Origin: Candidatus Dormiibacter inghamiae
Lineage (GTDB): Bacteria > Chloroflexota > Dormibacteria > Dormibacterales > Dormibacteraceae
NCBI GenBank assembly: GCA_016464825.1
Contig: JAEKNQ010000056.1
Location: forward strand, 1 to 51,043
Direction of reading: 5' to 3'
Length of the DNA stretch: 51,043 bases
In this document: piece by piece, positions 8,591 through 17,483 of the stretch
Layout of the letters: every line of letters begins with the position of its first letter
How positions within the stretch are numbered: position 1 is the first letter of the stretch
The notes under the pieces: model-generated
The model's input: only the letters and a program-made list of their open reading frames with translations
Database searches by the model: none
What the model was told of the DNA's origin: nothing
Made by a program: the position numbers and the translations under genes

Positions 8591-8621
8591 CCGGAGATCT
8601 CCGGGCTGTACGGTGTACAGC
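8591..8621. promoter_or_regulatory. Two adjacent palindromes in a divergent intergenic region
   Basis: CCGGAGATCTCCGG (8591-8604) is a perfect 14-bp palindrome. It is followed without a gap by GCTGTAC-GGT-GTACAGC (8605-8621), a perfect 7-bp inverted repeat with a 3-bp centre. They lie about 100 bp from both the SDR start (8490, minus) and the Nudix start (8707, plus), where an operator controlling both genes would be expected. The protein that binds is unknown. Confidence 0.45.
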
Positions 8622-8706
8622 GCCAGTCTGCAATGCACTTTCAGCTACGCGGGTGACAGGCAGCGGCAGGGCGGCCCTGACCGGTCCGCTGCAGGGGGGC
8701 GCGCCG

Positions 8707-9393
8707 GTGGTGCCCAGGCCTTCAGCTTCGCTACTCGTGATCGACGGGGGCCGGCGCCCGTGGCAGGTGCTCATGATGAGGCGACCCGCCGGCGCCGAAT
8801 TTGCGCCGGACGCCTACGTCTTCCCCGGTGGCAGTGTTCAGCCGGAGGATGAGCGGTGGAGCGATCCCTGCCGGGCGGCAGCCATCCGGGAGACGTTTGA
8901 GGAGGTGGGCATTCTCTTCGCCCGCGGGCCCGGCGGCCGTTTGGCTTCTGAGCGCGAGAGCCGCGGGGTTGGCGAGGCTCTGACTCGCGGCCTCGAGTTC
9001 TTCCAGGCACTGGCTGAGATAGGTCTGCAGCCGGCCTTCGACCGGCTCACGCTGCTCACCCGCTGGATTACGCCCGAGCCGATGCACCGCCGCTTCGACA
9101 CCCGGTTCTACCTGGCCAGACGGCCTGGCCGCCAAGGGGTCCGGCCAGCGCCCGGCGAGGTGGTCGACTGCGTTTGGCTCAGTGTGAGCGAGGCGCTGGC
9201 CGAAGGCGGACCGGCACTGGTCCACGCCACCCGGCGCATCCTGGAGACGATCGACGGCGCTCCCGATGCGACGGCGCTGATCGCACGACTCAGACGTCTG
9301 CCAGAGCCGGCACCGATCAGGCCGGTGCTGCGGCCACGCCCCGACGGCGCCGGTTATGACGTGTTCGACGACGCCAGGCCGGTCTTCGGCTAA
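8707..9393 (+). CDS. Nudix hydrolase, NUDT19-like
   Basis: A 228-residue Nudix hydrolase. The Nudix box is interrupted: PGGSV and then, after an insertion, CRAAAIRETFEEVGIL, carrying the REtxEExG metal-binding core. This split box, the preceding DAYVFPGG and the long C-terminal part (LLTRWITPEPMHRRFDTRFYLA) resemble the NUDT19/RP2p group, whose known members hydrolyse CoA and acyl-CoA diphosphate bonds. The start is one of two consecutive GTG codons (8707 or 8710); AGGGGGG at 8693-8699 gives 7-nt spacing to 8707. The open frame extends far upstream without conserved sequence. The substrate is inferred from family only. Confidence 0.8.
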   Translation: MVPRPSASLLVIDGGRRPWQVLMMRRPAGAEFAPDAYVFPGGSVQPEDERWSDPCRAAAIRETFEEVGILFARGPGGRLASERESRGVGEALTRGLEFFQALAEIGLQPAFDRLTLLTRWITPEPMHRRFDTRFYLARRPGRQGVRPAPGEVVDCVWLSVSEALAEGGPALVHATRRILETIDGAPDATALIARLRRLPEPAPIRPVLRPRPDGAGYDVFDDARPVFG

Positions 9394-9399
9394 GCCGCC

Positions 9400-9873
9400 C
9401 TACCGCCAGAGCGAGGCCCAGCGGTCGTACTGAACGGTCTGCACACGACCGGCCGCCAGGGTCCTGAGGCCACTGACGTCACGGTATCTGGTGCGGTAAT
9501 AGACCCGGCCAACATTGCAGTTGATGATCATCTTGGCGCACATCACGCAGGGTGAGGCGGTGATGAACATCGTCTTGTCGGGCTCATGGGCGCCGGCCTT
9601 GATGAGAGCGTTCGTCTCCGAGTGGAGGCACCCGCAGCGGCCGGGATCGGGCCCGTCGCAGGAGTTGGGCAGTCCGCGGGCGTTGCCGTTGTAGCCGATG
9701 CCGAGCACCTGGGTCAGATCCCGCGTCGTGACTACCGAACCGACCTGCAGGCGGGCACACGTGGAACGCTTGGCGAGCTCCTCGGCCATCCGCATGTAGA
9801 CCTCCTCCAGAGGTATCCGCTCAGGCTTCGGCTCACCCACGGAGGGCCATGTTAAGGGTTGCCTTTGGGTCAC
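9400..9873 (-). CDS. Deoxycytidylate (dCMP) deaminase family protein
   Basis: A 157-residue zinc-dependent deaminase that converts dCMP to dUMP for thymidylate synthesis, or a close relative. Zinc-site motifs are LHSETNA (H-x-E with the catalytic glutamate) and SPCVMCAKMI (PCxxC). RSTCARLQVGSVV and GYNGNARGLPNSCD are typical of dCMP deaminases, which are close in sequence to the competence protein ComEB. The start is uncertain: GTG 9873 keeps the conserved ERIPLEEVYMRMA segment, and another in-frame GTG lies 11 codons later. Only 20 bp separate it from the divergent rmuC start, so the two promoters must overlap the coding ends. Its nucleotide role fits nrdJ 3 kb away. Confidence 0.85.
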   Translation of the reverse strand: MTQRQPLTWPSVGEPKPERIPLEEVYMRMAEELAKRSTCARLQVGSVVTTRDLTQVLGIGYNGNARGLPNSCDGPDPGRCGCLHSETNALIKAGAHEPDKTMFITASPCVMCAKMIINCNVGRVYYRTRYRDVSGLRTLAAGRVQTVQYDRWASLWR

Positions 9874-9887
9874 CGCTGAGCTAGACT
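9859..9887 (+). promoter_or_regulatory. Promoter of rmuC, leaderless arrangement
   Basis: TTGCCT (9859-9864), 17 bp, TAGACT (9882-9887). The ATG of rmuC is at 9894, six bases after the -10 box, so transcription should begin at or next to the start codon. No Shine-Dalgarno sequence precedes the ATG. Confidence 0.6.
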
Positions 9888-9893
9888 AGCCAC

Positions 9894-11012
9894 ATGTCGT
9901 TCTCCGAACTGTTGTTCGCACTGCTCCTGGTGTCCCTCGTGGTTGGTGTGACCATGGTCTATTTCGTGCTCAGCAGCCTGAACCGGCGCAGTGAATCCGA
10001 GGCCGCCGACCTGGCCCGCCGGAGCGAAGCCCAGGCCGCCGAGCTGAGTGAGCTCCGCAGCCAACTTCAGCTCGGCAGCCAGAGCCAGGGTCGAGCGAGC
10101 GACGAGCTTCGTGCCCGGCTGGGCGAAGCCGCCCAACTCCTGGAAGGGATGAGGTCGGCCGTGGTCGCCCGTCACCAGATGCAGGACGAAGCGCGACAGA
10201 GCCTGCGCCGGCTGGAGGCGGTGATCGCGGGCGGCTCCTCGCGCGGAGCGGCGGGCGAGAACATCCTGGAGGCGGCCTTCGAGCACCTGCCGCCGGAGAT
10301 GATCGTCCGCAACTTCCGGATCAAGGGCAAAGTCTGCGAATTCGGCTTCCGCATGCCCGGCGGCAAACTGATGCCGATCGACTCCAAGTGGACTTCCCGC
10401 TCGGCGTTGGAGGAGCTCTCCCAGCCAGATCTCCCGCCGGCCCGCCGCAGCGAGCTCTGCGACCGGATCGAGAAGGACGTGGTGAGGCGCGTGCGCGAAA
10501 TAGGGCAGTACATCGACCCCTCCGGCACCACTCCGTTTGCTTTGGCCGCGGTGCCCGACGGCGCCTACAGCATCTGCCGGGGCGCGTTCGCCGAAGCGCA
10601 CCAGATGCATGTGCTGGTCGTCGGGTACTCAATGGCCCTCCCCTACCTCCTGGCTCTCTACCAGATGCACCTGCAGTTCTCGAGGACGGTTGACATGGAC
10701 AACCTGCAGGCGTGCCTCATCAATGTCGAACGCCAGCTTGACCTGCTGGACGGGGAGTTGGAGAACCGGCTGCAGCGCGCCGTCACCCTGCTCAGCAACA
10801 CGTTCGCCGAGGGCAGACAGATCTCGTCTCGGATTAGAGCCTCAGTCCAGTCGATCCAGGCCACCGAGCACCTCGACGTCGACCCAGCACTCCAAGCTTC
10901 CTCAGCGGAGGAGGCGGCCGGCGCGGAGGCCAAGCCCGACGCGGTCCCGCTGCTGACAGTGGAGGCCCTGCCCGATGAGCCGCAGCTTCACCTGGAAGCA
11001 CTCCCCCGCTAA
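9894..11012 (+). CDS. rmuC: DNA recombination protein RmuC family
   Basis: A 372-residue RmuC-family protein. A single N-terminal membrane helix (residues about 5-27) is followed by a coiled-coil segment rich in Glu, Arg, Gln and Ala (30-110) and the nuclease-like RmuC domain with SRGAAGENILE, KVCEFGFRMPGG and MPIDSKW, then FALAAVPDGAY. In E. coli the protein limits recombination at inverted repeats; it belongs to a PD-(D/E)XK-like fold, and D and K of the PIDSKW motif are the presumed active-site residues. It is somewhat shorter than E. coli RmuC and has an acidic low-complexity tail. ATG 9894 directly follows the promoter described above. It is divergent from the dCMP deaminase gene. Confidence 0.9.
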   Translation: MSFSELLFALLLVSLVVGVTMVYFVLSSLNRRSESEAADLARRSEAQAAELSELRSQLQLGSQSQGRASDELRARLGEAAQLLEGMRSAVVARHQMQDEARQSLRRLEAVIAGGSSRGAAGENILEAAFEHLPPEMIVRNFRIKGKVCEFGFRMPGGKLMPIDSKWTSRSALEELSQPDLPPARRSELCDRIEKDVVRRVREIGQYIDPSGTTPFALAAVPDGAYSICRGAFAEAHQMHVLVVGYSMALPYLLALYQMHLQFSRTVDMDNLQACLINVERQLDLLDGELENRLQRAVTLLSNTFAEGRQISSRIRASVQSIQATEHLDVDPALQASSAEEAAGAEAKPDAVPLLTVEALPDEPQLHLEALPR

Positions 11013-11087
11013 TTTGGCCGGTTCGGCAAAACGCGGTTGATCCACGCCGCGGAGCCTGGGTGGTGGGTTCAGCAAACGCCCGGGGCG

Positions 11088-11945
11088 TCAGCGAAAGCGC
11101 GGAAGCAGTTCGTTCGCCAGTTGCTCAGCCTTGCGGACCGGATCGGGCGGCGAGACATAAAGTATGACGTCAACAAAGCCTGCCGACCAGAAGCTCTCGC
11201 AGAGGTGGACTGTGTCATTTAGGTCGTTCGCTTCAGTGCGGATCTGCACTGTTCGACGGATGACGTCAGGATCCCGACCGATGGTCTCGCAGTGCCGATC
11301 AAGGATTTCGGACTTCCGCCTACATTCCTCGACGTCGGGGCCAACGGCGTTCCAGCAGTCGGCGTGCTCGGCCACCACCCGCAGTGTCTTCCTCTCGCCG
11401 CTACCGCCGATCCAGATCGGCGGGTGCGGGCGCTGCAACGGGGGCGGGTTCTGCACCGCCTCGCGCAGGTGATAGGCGGGCCCGTCGTGGCTGACGGGAC
11501 TCCCGCTCCACAACTGCTTCAAGACTGTGCAGGCCTCGCCCAGCCGACGAATGCGCTCTCCCACCAGGGGGAACTCCAAGCCCAACATCGTGTGCTCGGC
11601 CTCCGCCCAGGCGGCCCCCAAGCCGAATTCGAGGCGGCCGCCGGACAGATGGTCGACGGTGGTCGCCATCTTCGCCAGCTGGCCGGGATGACGATAGGTG
11701 TTGCCGGTCACCATGCAGCCAATCCGCACGCGACTGGTGGCCTCCGCCATGGCCGGAAGCAGAGTCCACCCCTCCCAGGCCACTCCAGCCAGATCGCCGT
11801 TGATAGGGTTCAGGTGATCAAAGGTCCAGAGATGGTCGAAGCCGCCCTGATCGGCGACGCGCCATACTTCGCGCTGCTCTTGGAGGCTGCAGTTCATGGG
11901 AGCCAACTTGAGTCCAAATCGGGGGCGTGCGCTCATGGCTCTCAT
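11088..11945 (-). CDS. LLM-class flavin/F420-dependent oxidoreductase
   Basis: A 285-residue bacterial-luciferase-like TIM-barrel oxidoreductase. FGLKLAP at the N-terminus, DHLWTFDHL near residue 35, VRIGCMVTGNTYRHPGQLAKMA, TVDHLSGGRLEFGLGAAW and HPPIWIGGSGERKTLRVVAEHADCWN are hallmark segments of the F420-dependent branch. Such enzymes use coenzyme F420 or FMN as hydride carrier on diverse substrates; the substrate here is unknown. I chose ATG 11945; an in-frame ATG at 11936 is equally possible, while the open frame to 12107 adds Arg/Ala-rich non-conserved residues. No neighbour indicates a pathway. Confidence 0.85.
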   Translation of the reverse strand: MRAMSARPRFGLKLAPMNCSLQEQREVWRVADQGGFDHLWTFDHLNPINGDLAGVAWEGWTLLPAMAEATSRVRIGCMVTGNTYRHPGQLAKMATTVDHLSGGRLEFGLGAAWAEAEHTMLGLEFPLVGERIRRLGEACTVLKQLWSGSPVSHDGPAYHLREAVQNPPPLQRPHPPIWIGGSGERKTLRVVAEHADCWNAVGPDVEECRRKSEILDRHCETIGRDPDVIRRTVQIRTEANDLNDTVHLCESFWSAGFVDVILYVSPPDPVRKAEQLANELLPRFR

Positions 11946-12105
11946 CGTGACACGGCCCGCTCCCAGAGCGTGCATTCTGGCCCGGAAGCAGTGCGCGGCC
12001 AAGGACCGGTCAGGCGGCAGCGCCTGGCTCTTCAGAAGGCGTGCTTTCGCCGAAGTGCCCAATCGTCCGGCAGCTGTCCGCGCGGACCTGCCAGCATCGG
12101 TTGTC

Positions 12106-12537
12106 ATGGAGGCTGCGCGCTCTCATCCCCAGACTCCCCTCCCGCCCCTCCACTTTCTTCGCGCGCTGAAAGAGCTTCGCAGCCTCCTGTCCGAACTGAG
12201 CAGCCTGACTCACGCAGATCAGCTCTGGGGAATCCAAACGCTGCGCAGCCAGCTCAGCTTCGCCTTCCAGACGCCCTCATCCCTGGTCGAGCCGTTGAAT
12301 CAGGTGGACTTGGCCGCCTGCTGGCTGGACGCCATCTGCGAAGCTGCCGAGGCGGGTTGGGGTGGCCTCCGGGGGCAAGCGGCCTTTCCGGGGCCCAGTC
12401 GTGGCGCCGACCGCAGCGCCGCCAGACTCTACGAGTTGACAGCAGACATCTCCGACGCAGTGGGAGTCTGGCGGCGGGCAGGCTCCTCCTCGGCGCCTCT
12501 GAACCAGGCGCCGAATCCGGAGGCTTTACCCACCTGA
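12106..12537 (+). CDS. Hypothetical protein
   Basis: An open frame for 143 residues from ATG 12106, with no family I recognise. The predicted protein has an alternating Leu/Ser-rich helical N-terminal half (FLRALKELRSLLSELSSL and onwards) and a less ordered tail; there are no membrane segments or cysteine motifs. It lies between the divergent LLM gene and the nrdJ promoter region, and its stop is only 6 nt before the first DnaA-box-like site. No ribosome binding site is evident. The frame could be a chance ORF in GC-rich DNA. Confidence 0.35.
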   Translation: MEAARSHPQTPLPPLHFLRALKELRSLLSELSSLTHADQLWGIQTLRSQLSFAFQTPSSLVEPLNQVDLAACWLDAICEAAEAGWGGLRGQAAFPGPSRGADRSAARLYELTADISDAVGVWRRAGSSSAPLNQAPNPEALPT

Positions 12538-12543
12538 AGGCAC

Positions 12544-12586
12544 TCGTCCACAGGTCGCGCCCCACACCTTCCACAGGTTGTCCACG
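12544..12586 (+). promoter_or_regulatory. Cluster of DnaA-box-like 9-mers upstream of nrdJ
   Basis: TCGTCCACA (12544-12552) and TTGTCCACG (12578-12586) each differ by one base from TTGTCCACA, the high-GC version of the DnaA box, and CCTTCCACA (12567-12575) is a weaker match in the same orientation. They end 40 bp upstream of the -35 box of nrdJ. DnaA is known to control ribonucleotide reductase (nrdAB) in E. coli through boxes near its promoter; a similar role here is inference. Confidence 0.4.
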
Positions 12587-12626
12587 CCATGATCTTGGGG
12601 CTGAGGGGAGAGGCGACCGCAAGATG

Positions 12627-12655
12627 TTGACATTTGACGGTGAAAGCCGTATCCT
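12627..12655 (+). promoter_or_regulatory. Sigma-70 promoter of nrdJ
   Basis: TTGACA (12627-12632), 17-bp spacer, TATCCT (12650-12655). The -35 is perfect and the spacing ideal. Transcription should start near 12662, leaving a leader of about 108 nt before ATG 12770. The leader contains GCCGG-TGAGT-CCGGC (12735-12749 region), a short hairpin, and GGAGG about 20 nt before the ATG. Confidence 0.65.
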
Positions 12656-12769
12656 AAGAGGAGTTCTGTTTCGGTGGCCCTGGGGCATTTCTTGGCGGGC
12701 ATGCTCCGGGGCCTTTTCTCCCCCGCCGGTGAGTCCGGCGAGGGTGTTTGGAGGCTCCTGAAGATAGGA

Positions 12770-15523
12770 ATGGCGAAGAACGTAGCCGACGTCGCAGCAT
12801 CTCACCAAGAACCGCACGTAGCCCCCAGAGGCCTCCAGTTTGGCAGATATTTCACACCCGCCGAAACCCATGCGTACGACCTGATCGAGTGGGAGCGGCG
12901 GACCGCCGCGATCACCAGTGAGAAGGGAGTGACGATCTTCGAGCAAGAGGAGATCGAGGTTCCGCGCTCCTGGTCGCAGCTGGCGCTCAACGTGGTGGCT
13001 CAGAAGTACTTCAGGGGTCATCAGGGCAGCCCCGAGCGCGAGACCAGTGTGAGGCAGCTCATCGACCGGGTGGTCAACACGCTCGGCGAGTGGGGCCGGC
13101 GAGGAGAGTACTTCAGAAGCGAGCAGGATGCGAAAAACTGGGAGGAGGAGCTGCGCTGGCTCCTCGCAACTCAGCACGCCTCCTTCAACAGCCCCGTCTG
13201 GTTCAACCTCGGCGTGCCCAACCGCTCACAGCAGGGCTCCGCCTGCTTCATCAACTCCGTCGAGGACACCATGGAGTCCATCCTCGAGCTGGTCAAGACC
13301 GAGGGCATGCTGTTCAAATTCGGCTCGGGCACCGGGACCAACCTGTCAGTTCTGCGCTCCTCCAAGGAGCGGCTGGCCGGCGGCGGCACCGCCTCGGGCC
13401 CCGTCTCGTTCATGCGTGGGTACGACAGCTTTGCCGGCTCGATCAAGTCGGGCGGCACCACCCGCCGGGCGGCCAAGATGGTCATCCTCAACGGTGACCA
13501 TCCTGATGTCAGAGAGTTCATCGCCTGCAAGGCAGACGAGGAGAAGAAGGCCTGGGCCTTGATCGACGCCGGCTACGAGGCCGGGTTCAACATTCCGGGC
13601 GGCGCCTATGACTCGGTGCAGTTTCAGAACGCCAACCACTCGCTCAGGCTCACTGACGAGTTCATGGAGGCCGTCGAGAACGACACCGAGTGGGCGACCA
13701 AGGCAGTCACCGACGGCCGTCCGCTCGAGAAGCACCGGGCGCGCGACCTTTGGCGGGAAACCGCTGAAGCCGCCTGGATCTGCGGAGATCCCGGGCTGCA
13801 GTTCGACACCACCATCCAGCAGTGGAACTGCGTGCCCAACACTGGCCGGATCAACGCCACCAACCCCTGTTCAGAGTTCGTTTTCCTGGACGACACAGCC
13901 TGCAACTTGCTCTCACTCAACCTCATGAAGTTCCAGAGCGAGGATGGGACTTTCAATTCCCAACGCTTCGAGAAGGCCATCGACATCTGCTTTCTGGCCC
14001 AGGAGATCATCGTTTCCTACGCCAGCTATCCCACGCCGGCGATCGCCGCCAACTCGGAGCGTTTGCGGCCGCTCGGCCTGGGCTACGCCAACCTCGGCGC
14101 GCTGCTGATGTCGATGGGTCTGGCCTACGACTCCGACGAAGGCCGCCGCTACGCCAGCGCCATCACGGGCATCATGACAGCCCGCGCGTACGCCCAATCG
14201 GCGCGCATGGCCGAGGTGAAGGGCCCCTTCGCTGAGTTCCAGGACAACCGAAGCGAGATGCTGCGGGTCATGAACCAGCATCGGGGAGCCGCGTACGCGC
14301 TCAACGCCGCAGGCGCTGCCGGCATCCCTGTCGAGGCCGCCCGAGCGGCCTGGGATGAGACGGTGAAGCTGGGTGAGAAGCACGGTTATCGCAACGCCCA
14401 GGCCACAGTGCTGGCCCCGACCGGGACGATCGGACTGATGATGGACTGTGATACCACAGGCATCGAGCCCGATCTGGCCCTCGTCAAGTACAAGCGCTTG
14501 GTCGGCGGCGGGATGCTGAAGATCGTCAACGGTACAGTGCCGCAGGCGCTGCGCAAGCTTGGCTACGACGCGGCTCAGACCAAGGCAGTAGTGAAGTACA
14601 TCGACGAGCACGACACCATCGAGGGCGCGCCGGAACTAGCCGACCAGCACCTCAAAGTGTTCGACTGCGCCTTCAAGCCGCTGAATGGCCAGCGCTCGAT
14701 CAAGCCCATGGGTCACGTCAGGATGATGGCGGCGGTCCAGCCCTTCATCTCCGGTTCGCAGTCCAAAACCGTCAACCTGCCCCATGCTGCGAGCGCAGAG
14801 GACATCGCCGACGTCTACCTGCAGTCGTGGAAGCTTGGTCTCAAGTGCATCGCCATCTATCGCGACGGCTGCAAGCGCTCCCAGCCACTGTCGACGTCCA
14901 GCCAGAACCAGGACGGCAAGGCCAAGGTTCCGGCCGAGGGCCGGCCTATTCGACGCCGGCTCCCGGATGAGCGTCAGTCCCTGACTCACAAGTTCGACGT
15001 GGCCGGCCATGAGGGCTACATCACAGTCGGCATGTATGAGGACGGGGCGCCCGGCGAGGTGTTCATCACAATGGCCAAGGAGGGCTCAACCATCTCCGGC
15101 ATGATGGACGCCTTTGCCACGCAGACGTCAGTGGCGCTTCAGTACGGCGTGCCGATGCCTGTCATGATCAACAAGTTCTCGCACATGCGCTTCGAACCTA
15201 ACGGGTTCACGAAGAATCCGGAGATCCCGATCGCCAAGTCGATCATCGACTACATCTTCCGCTGGCTGGCTACCCGCTTTCTCAACGCCGAGGATCAGGA
15301 CGCGGTCGGCATAGTGCGCCGGCAGCCCGTCTCGCTAGAGATCGAGACGCCGGCCAACGCTGAGCTGAAGCTCGTGGCGAAGACCAACGGGGGCACCACC
15401 AGCAATGTCACCTTTGTTGTGAATGCAGACGCTCCCTCCTGCGCCGACTGTGGCTCCATCACTGTGCGCAGCGGTAGCTGCTACAAGTGCCTGAACTGCG
15501 GCTCGACGACCGGATGCAGCTGA
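12770..15523 (+). CDS. nrdJ: Vitamin B12-dependent (class II) ribonucleoside-diphosphate reductase
   Basis: A 917-residue adenosylcobalamin-dependent ribonucleotide reductase that makes deoxyribonucleotides without an R2 subunit and works with or without oxygen. Visible are FNSPVWFNLG near residue 138, QQGSACFIN (redox cysteine) near 155, GSGTGTNLS, the finger-loop active site TNPCSEF near 365, and a C-terminal zinc/thiol tail with CADCG, then CYKCLNCG and CS at the end, which re-reduces the active site. This is the long NrdJ form common in Actinobacteria, Chloroflexota and Deinococcota. ATG 12770 is chosen because GLQFGRYFT, the usual N-terminal block, begins about 20 residues later; the frame continues to 12674 without conserved sequence. 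No other RNR gene is seen in the window. Confidence 0.95.
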   Translation: MAKNVADVAASHQEPHVAPRGLQFGRYFTPAETHAYDLIEWERRTAAITSEKGVTIFEQEEIEVPRSWSQLALNVVAQKYFRGHQGSPERETSVRQLIDRVVNTLGEWGRRGEYFRSEQDAKNWEEELRWLLATQHASFNSPVWFNLGVPNRSQQGSACFINSVEDTMESILELVKTEGMLFKFGSGTGTNLSVLRSSKERLAGGGTASGPVSFMRGYDSFAGSIKSGGTTRRAAKMVILNGDHPDVREFIACKADEEKKAWALIDAGYEAGFNIPGGAYDSVQFQNANHSLRLTDEFMEAVENDTEWATKAVTDGRPLEKHRARDLWRETAEAAWICGDPGLQFDTTIQQWNCVPNTGRINATNPCSEFVFLDDTACNLLSLNLMKFQSEDGTFNSQRFEKAIDICFLAQEIIVSYASYPTPAIAANSERLRPLGLGYANLGALLMSMGLAYDSDEGRRYASAITGIMTARAYAQSARMAEVKGPFAEFQDNRSEMLRVMNQHRGAAYALNAAGAAGIPVEAARAAWDETVKLGEKHGYRNAQATVLAPTGTIGLMMDCDTTGIEPDLALVKYKRLVGGGMLKIVNGTVPQALRKLGYDAAQTKAVVKYIDEHDTIEGAPELADQHLKVFDCAFKPLNGQRSIKPMGHVRMMAAVQPFISGSQSKTVNLPHAASAEDIADVYLQSWKLGLKCIAIYRDGCKRSQPLSTSSQNQDGKAKVPAEGRPIRRRLPDERQSLTHKFDVAGHEGYITVGMYEDGAPGEVFITMAKEGSTISGMMDAFATQTSVALQYGVPMPVMINKFSHMRFEPNGFTKNPEIPIAKSIIDYIFRWLATRFLNAEDQDAVGIVRRQPVSLEIETPANAELKLVAKTNGGTTSNVTFVVNADAPSCADCGSITVRSGSCYKCLNCGSTTGCS

Positions 15524-15623
15524 TCTCAGCTCAGTGAACGCGAGGGCGGCCACCGCGGCCGTCCCTGGTCCCGCGACCGTAGGCCACTGTCGCGTGGAAC
15601 AGCGGCCCGATACCTGGCTGTGG

Positions 15624-16580
15624 CTAGGCCGCCGGCGGGGCCAGATGGTCGCGGAGAAGCTCGGCCCTGCCGCTCTCGCGCAGGCACTCGAGAGCGCCGC
15701 GCTCCAGCCGGCGCACCTCTTCCCGGCTGACCCCCATCCGCTTGGCCACCTCTTCGATGGTGCGCGGCTGGTCGTCACCAAGCCCGAAGCGAAGCTGCAG
15801 GACCCTCCGCTGCCGAGGCATCAACGACTCCAGTGCCGCCTCGATGTCGCCCTTGCGGGCGCTGGCCGCAGCCGCGGCGGCCGGGGACTCGGCCCGGTGG
15901 TCGGCGAGCAGGTCCCCCAATTCGGTCTCGCCCTCCTCGCCCAGCGGCGTTTCCAGCGACACGGGCTCCTGGGCGATCTCGAACAGCCACTCCACCTTGC
16001 CCGGATCCAGGCCCATCTCGAGACCCAGTTCAGCCGAGGTGGGTTGGCGGCCGAGCTCCTGACGAAGCCTGTCCTGGACGCGCACCAGCTTGCCGATCAG
16101 CTCGGCGTTATGAGTAGGGATCCGAATCGTCCGGGCATCGTCGAAGACAGCCCGCTGGATCGCCTGGCGGATCCACCAAGTGGCATAGGTCGAGAACTTG
16201 AAGCCGCGGCGGTAGTCGAACTTCTCGACTGCACGCATCAGCCCCAGATTTCCCTCCTGGATGAGATCGAGCAGAGGCAACCCACGCCCCACGTACTTCT
16301 TGGCCACTGAGACGACGAGGCGCAGGTTCGCCTGGATCATCTTCTGGCGGCATTCGCTGCTGCCTGCCTCGATGCCCTTCGCCAGCTCCACCTCGTCACT
16401 GGCGGTGAGCAGCTTGACCCTACCGATCTCTTGGAAGTAGGCGCGCACGGCATCGTCCAGGGCTGCGCTCTCGACCTCCTCAGGAGGTTCTTGCTTCGCG
16501 CGGTCCAGACTGGTCGTCAAACCTTCCAGTTGTTCTCGGGAAAGCTCAGCGGCTGCGGTCTCGGGGTTGATCTGTGCCAT
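15624..16580 (-). CDS. RNA polymerase sigma-70 factor (group 1/2)
   Basis: A 318-residue sigma factor. Region 1.2 ([19 protein letters not shown], about 42-60) is followed by regions 2.1-2.4 ([54 protein letters not shown] split into its core motifs), region 3 starting at [12 protein letters not shown], and region 4 with an HTH ([20 protein letters not shown]). There is no acidic region 1.1 or long non-conserved region, so the protein is short for a primary sigma. IPTHNAEL instead of IPVHMVE points to a group 2 (HrdB/SigB-like alternative housekeeping) factor, although it could be the main sigma. AGGA precedes ATG 16580. It is convergent with nrdJ, with a 100-bp gap and no clear terminator. 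Confidence 0.9.
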   Translation of the reverse strand: MAQINPETAAAELSREQLEGLTTSLDRAKQEPPEEVESAALDDAVRAYFQEIGRVKLLTASDEVELAKGIEAGSSECRQKMIQANLRLVVSVAKKYVGRGLPLLDLIQEGNLGLMRAVEKFDYRRGFKFSTYATWWIRQAIQRAVFDDARTIRIPTHNAELIGKLVRVQDRLRQELGRQPTSAELGLEMGLDPGKVEWLFEIAQEPVSLETPLGEEGETELGDLLADHRAESPAAAAAASARKGDIEAALESLMPRQRRVLQLRFGLGDDQPRTIEEVAKRMGVSREEVRRLERGALECLRESGRAELLRDHLAPPAA

Positions 16581-16818
16581 ATTCTTTGACTTCCTGTTTC
16601 AACCGCGTTAGTCGCTAGACTGTTCCCTTCACGCGCTCAGGCTCGAGTCGGAGCGGATGCGCGCGTGGCTGCGCGGTGATGAACCTGTTAAGGGTACCAC
16701 CCGGGGTGGCGCCAAGTCCACTCATGTGCCGCTGGCGGGGTCGTGCCCGACGCCGGGGCTCAGCCCAACGATCGATGGGCCTCAAGGCAGGCGACTGAAC
16801 CACAGTGTCCAAGGGCGC

Positions 16819-17430
16819 CTACGGCGCCAACCGCTCGATCCGCCAGCCGCTCTCCCGACGGCGATACAACAGCCGGTCGTGAAGGCGATTGCGCCGCCCC
16901 TGCCAGAATTCGATGCTCGCGGGCCGCAGCCAGTAACCCCCCCACCGATCTGGCAGGGGTGGCGCATCCGGCTGAAGAGCCTCCAACCGCTGCACAGCCT
17001 CCTCCAGCTCGACTCGGCCGCCGATCACCTGGCTCTGTCGCGAGATAGTGGCTGAGATGCGGCTCCCATAGGGCCGGCCGATCCAGTATTCCTCCGACTC
17101 CGCCCGACTCGTCCGCTCGACCGAACCGGTAATGCGCACCTGCCGGTGGAGTCGCGGCCACCACAACGCCAGTGCGGCCTGGGCGTTGACGGCGAGATCG
17201 GCTGCCTTCGCGCTCTCATAGTTGCTGAAAAAGCTGAAGCCGCGGCTGTCAGCCGCGTGCAGCAACACAAATCGAACCGCGGGCGCCCCACTCTCGCCCG
17301 CTGTGGCCAGCGCCATGGCGTTGGGCTGGAGTTCACCGGCGGCTTCCGCCTCGGCGTACCAGCGGTTGAACGCCGGAAGCGGGTCCCGACCGAGGTCCAG
17401 CTCGTTTAGAGGACTGTCGCTTTCAGCCAT
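16819..17430 (-). CDS. pdxH: Pyridoxamine 5'-phosphate oxidase
   Basis: A 203-residue FMN enzyme that oxidises pyridoxamine/pyridoxine 5'-phosphate to pyridoxal 5'-phosphate. The sequence follows the family in order: DPLPAFNRWYAEA, NAMALATA, RFVLLHAADSRGFSFFSNYESAKA (FMN site), ALWWPRLHRQVRITGSVER, YWIGRPYGSRISATISRQS, and the C-terminal PDRWGGYWLRPASIEFWQGRRNRLHDR substrate-binding block. The length is typical. It is divergent from ligC, with 53 bp between start codons. The 238 bp between it and the sigma factor gene hold no recognisable feature except a GGCGCC-TAC-GGCGCC inverted repeat over the pdxH stop. Confidence 0.95.
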   Translation of the reverse strand: MAESDSPLNELDLGRDPLPAFNRWYAEAEAAGELQPNAMALATAGESGAPAVRFVLLHAADSRGFSFFSNYESAKAADLAVNAQAALALWWPRLHRQVRITGSVERTSRAESEEYWIGRPYGSRISATISRQSQVIGGRVELEEAVQRLEALQPDAPPLPDRWGGYWLRPASIEFWQGRRNRLHDRLLYRRRESGWRIERLAP

Positions 17431-17483
17431 GCTCTCGACTATGGGCCATTGCAGGCCTCAGGCTGAGCACGGCTCGGGGCATC

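Noticed and set aside
11292..12761. 489-codon plus-strand frame across the LLM gene and nrdJ leader
   Set aside because: It runs antisense to the conserved LLM gene and through the nrdJ promoter, with no recognisable domains.
12656..12769. Cobalamin riboswitch in the nrdJ leader
   Set aside because: GCCGGTGAGTCCGGC recalls part of the core, but the B12 box and the paired P3-P6 elements could not be found, and the 108-nt leader is too short.
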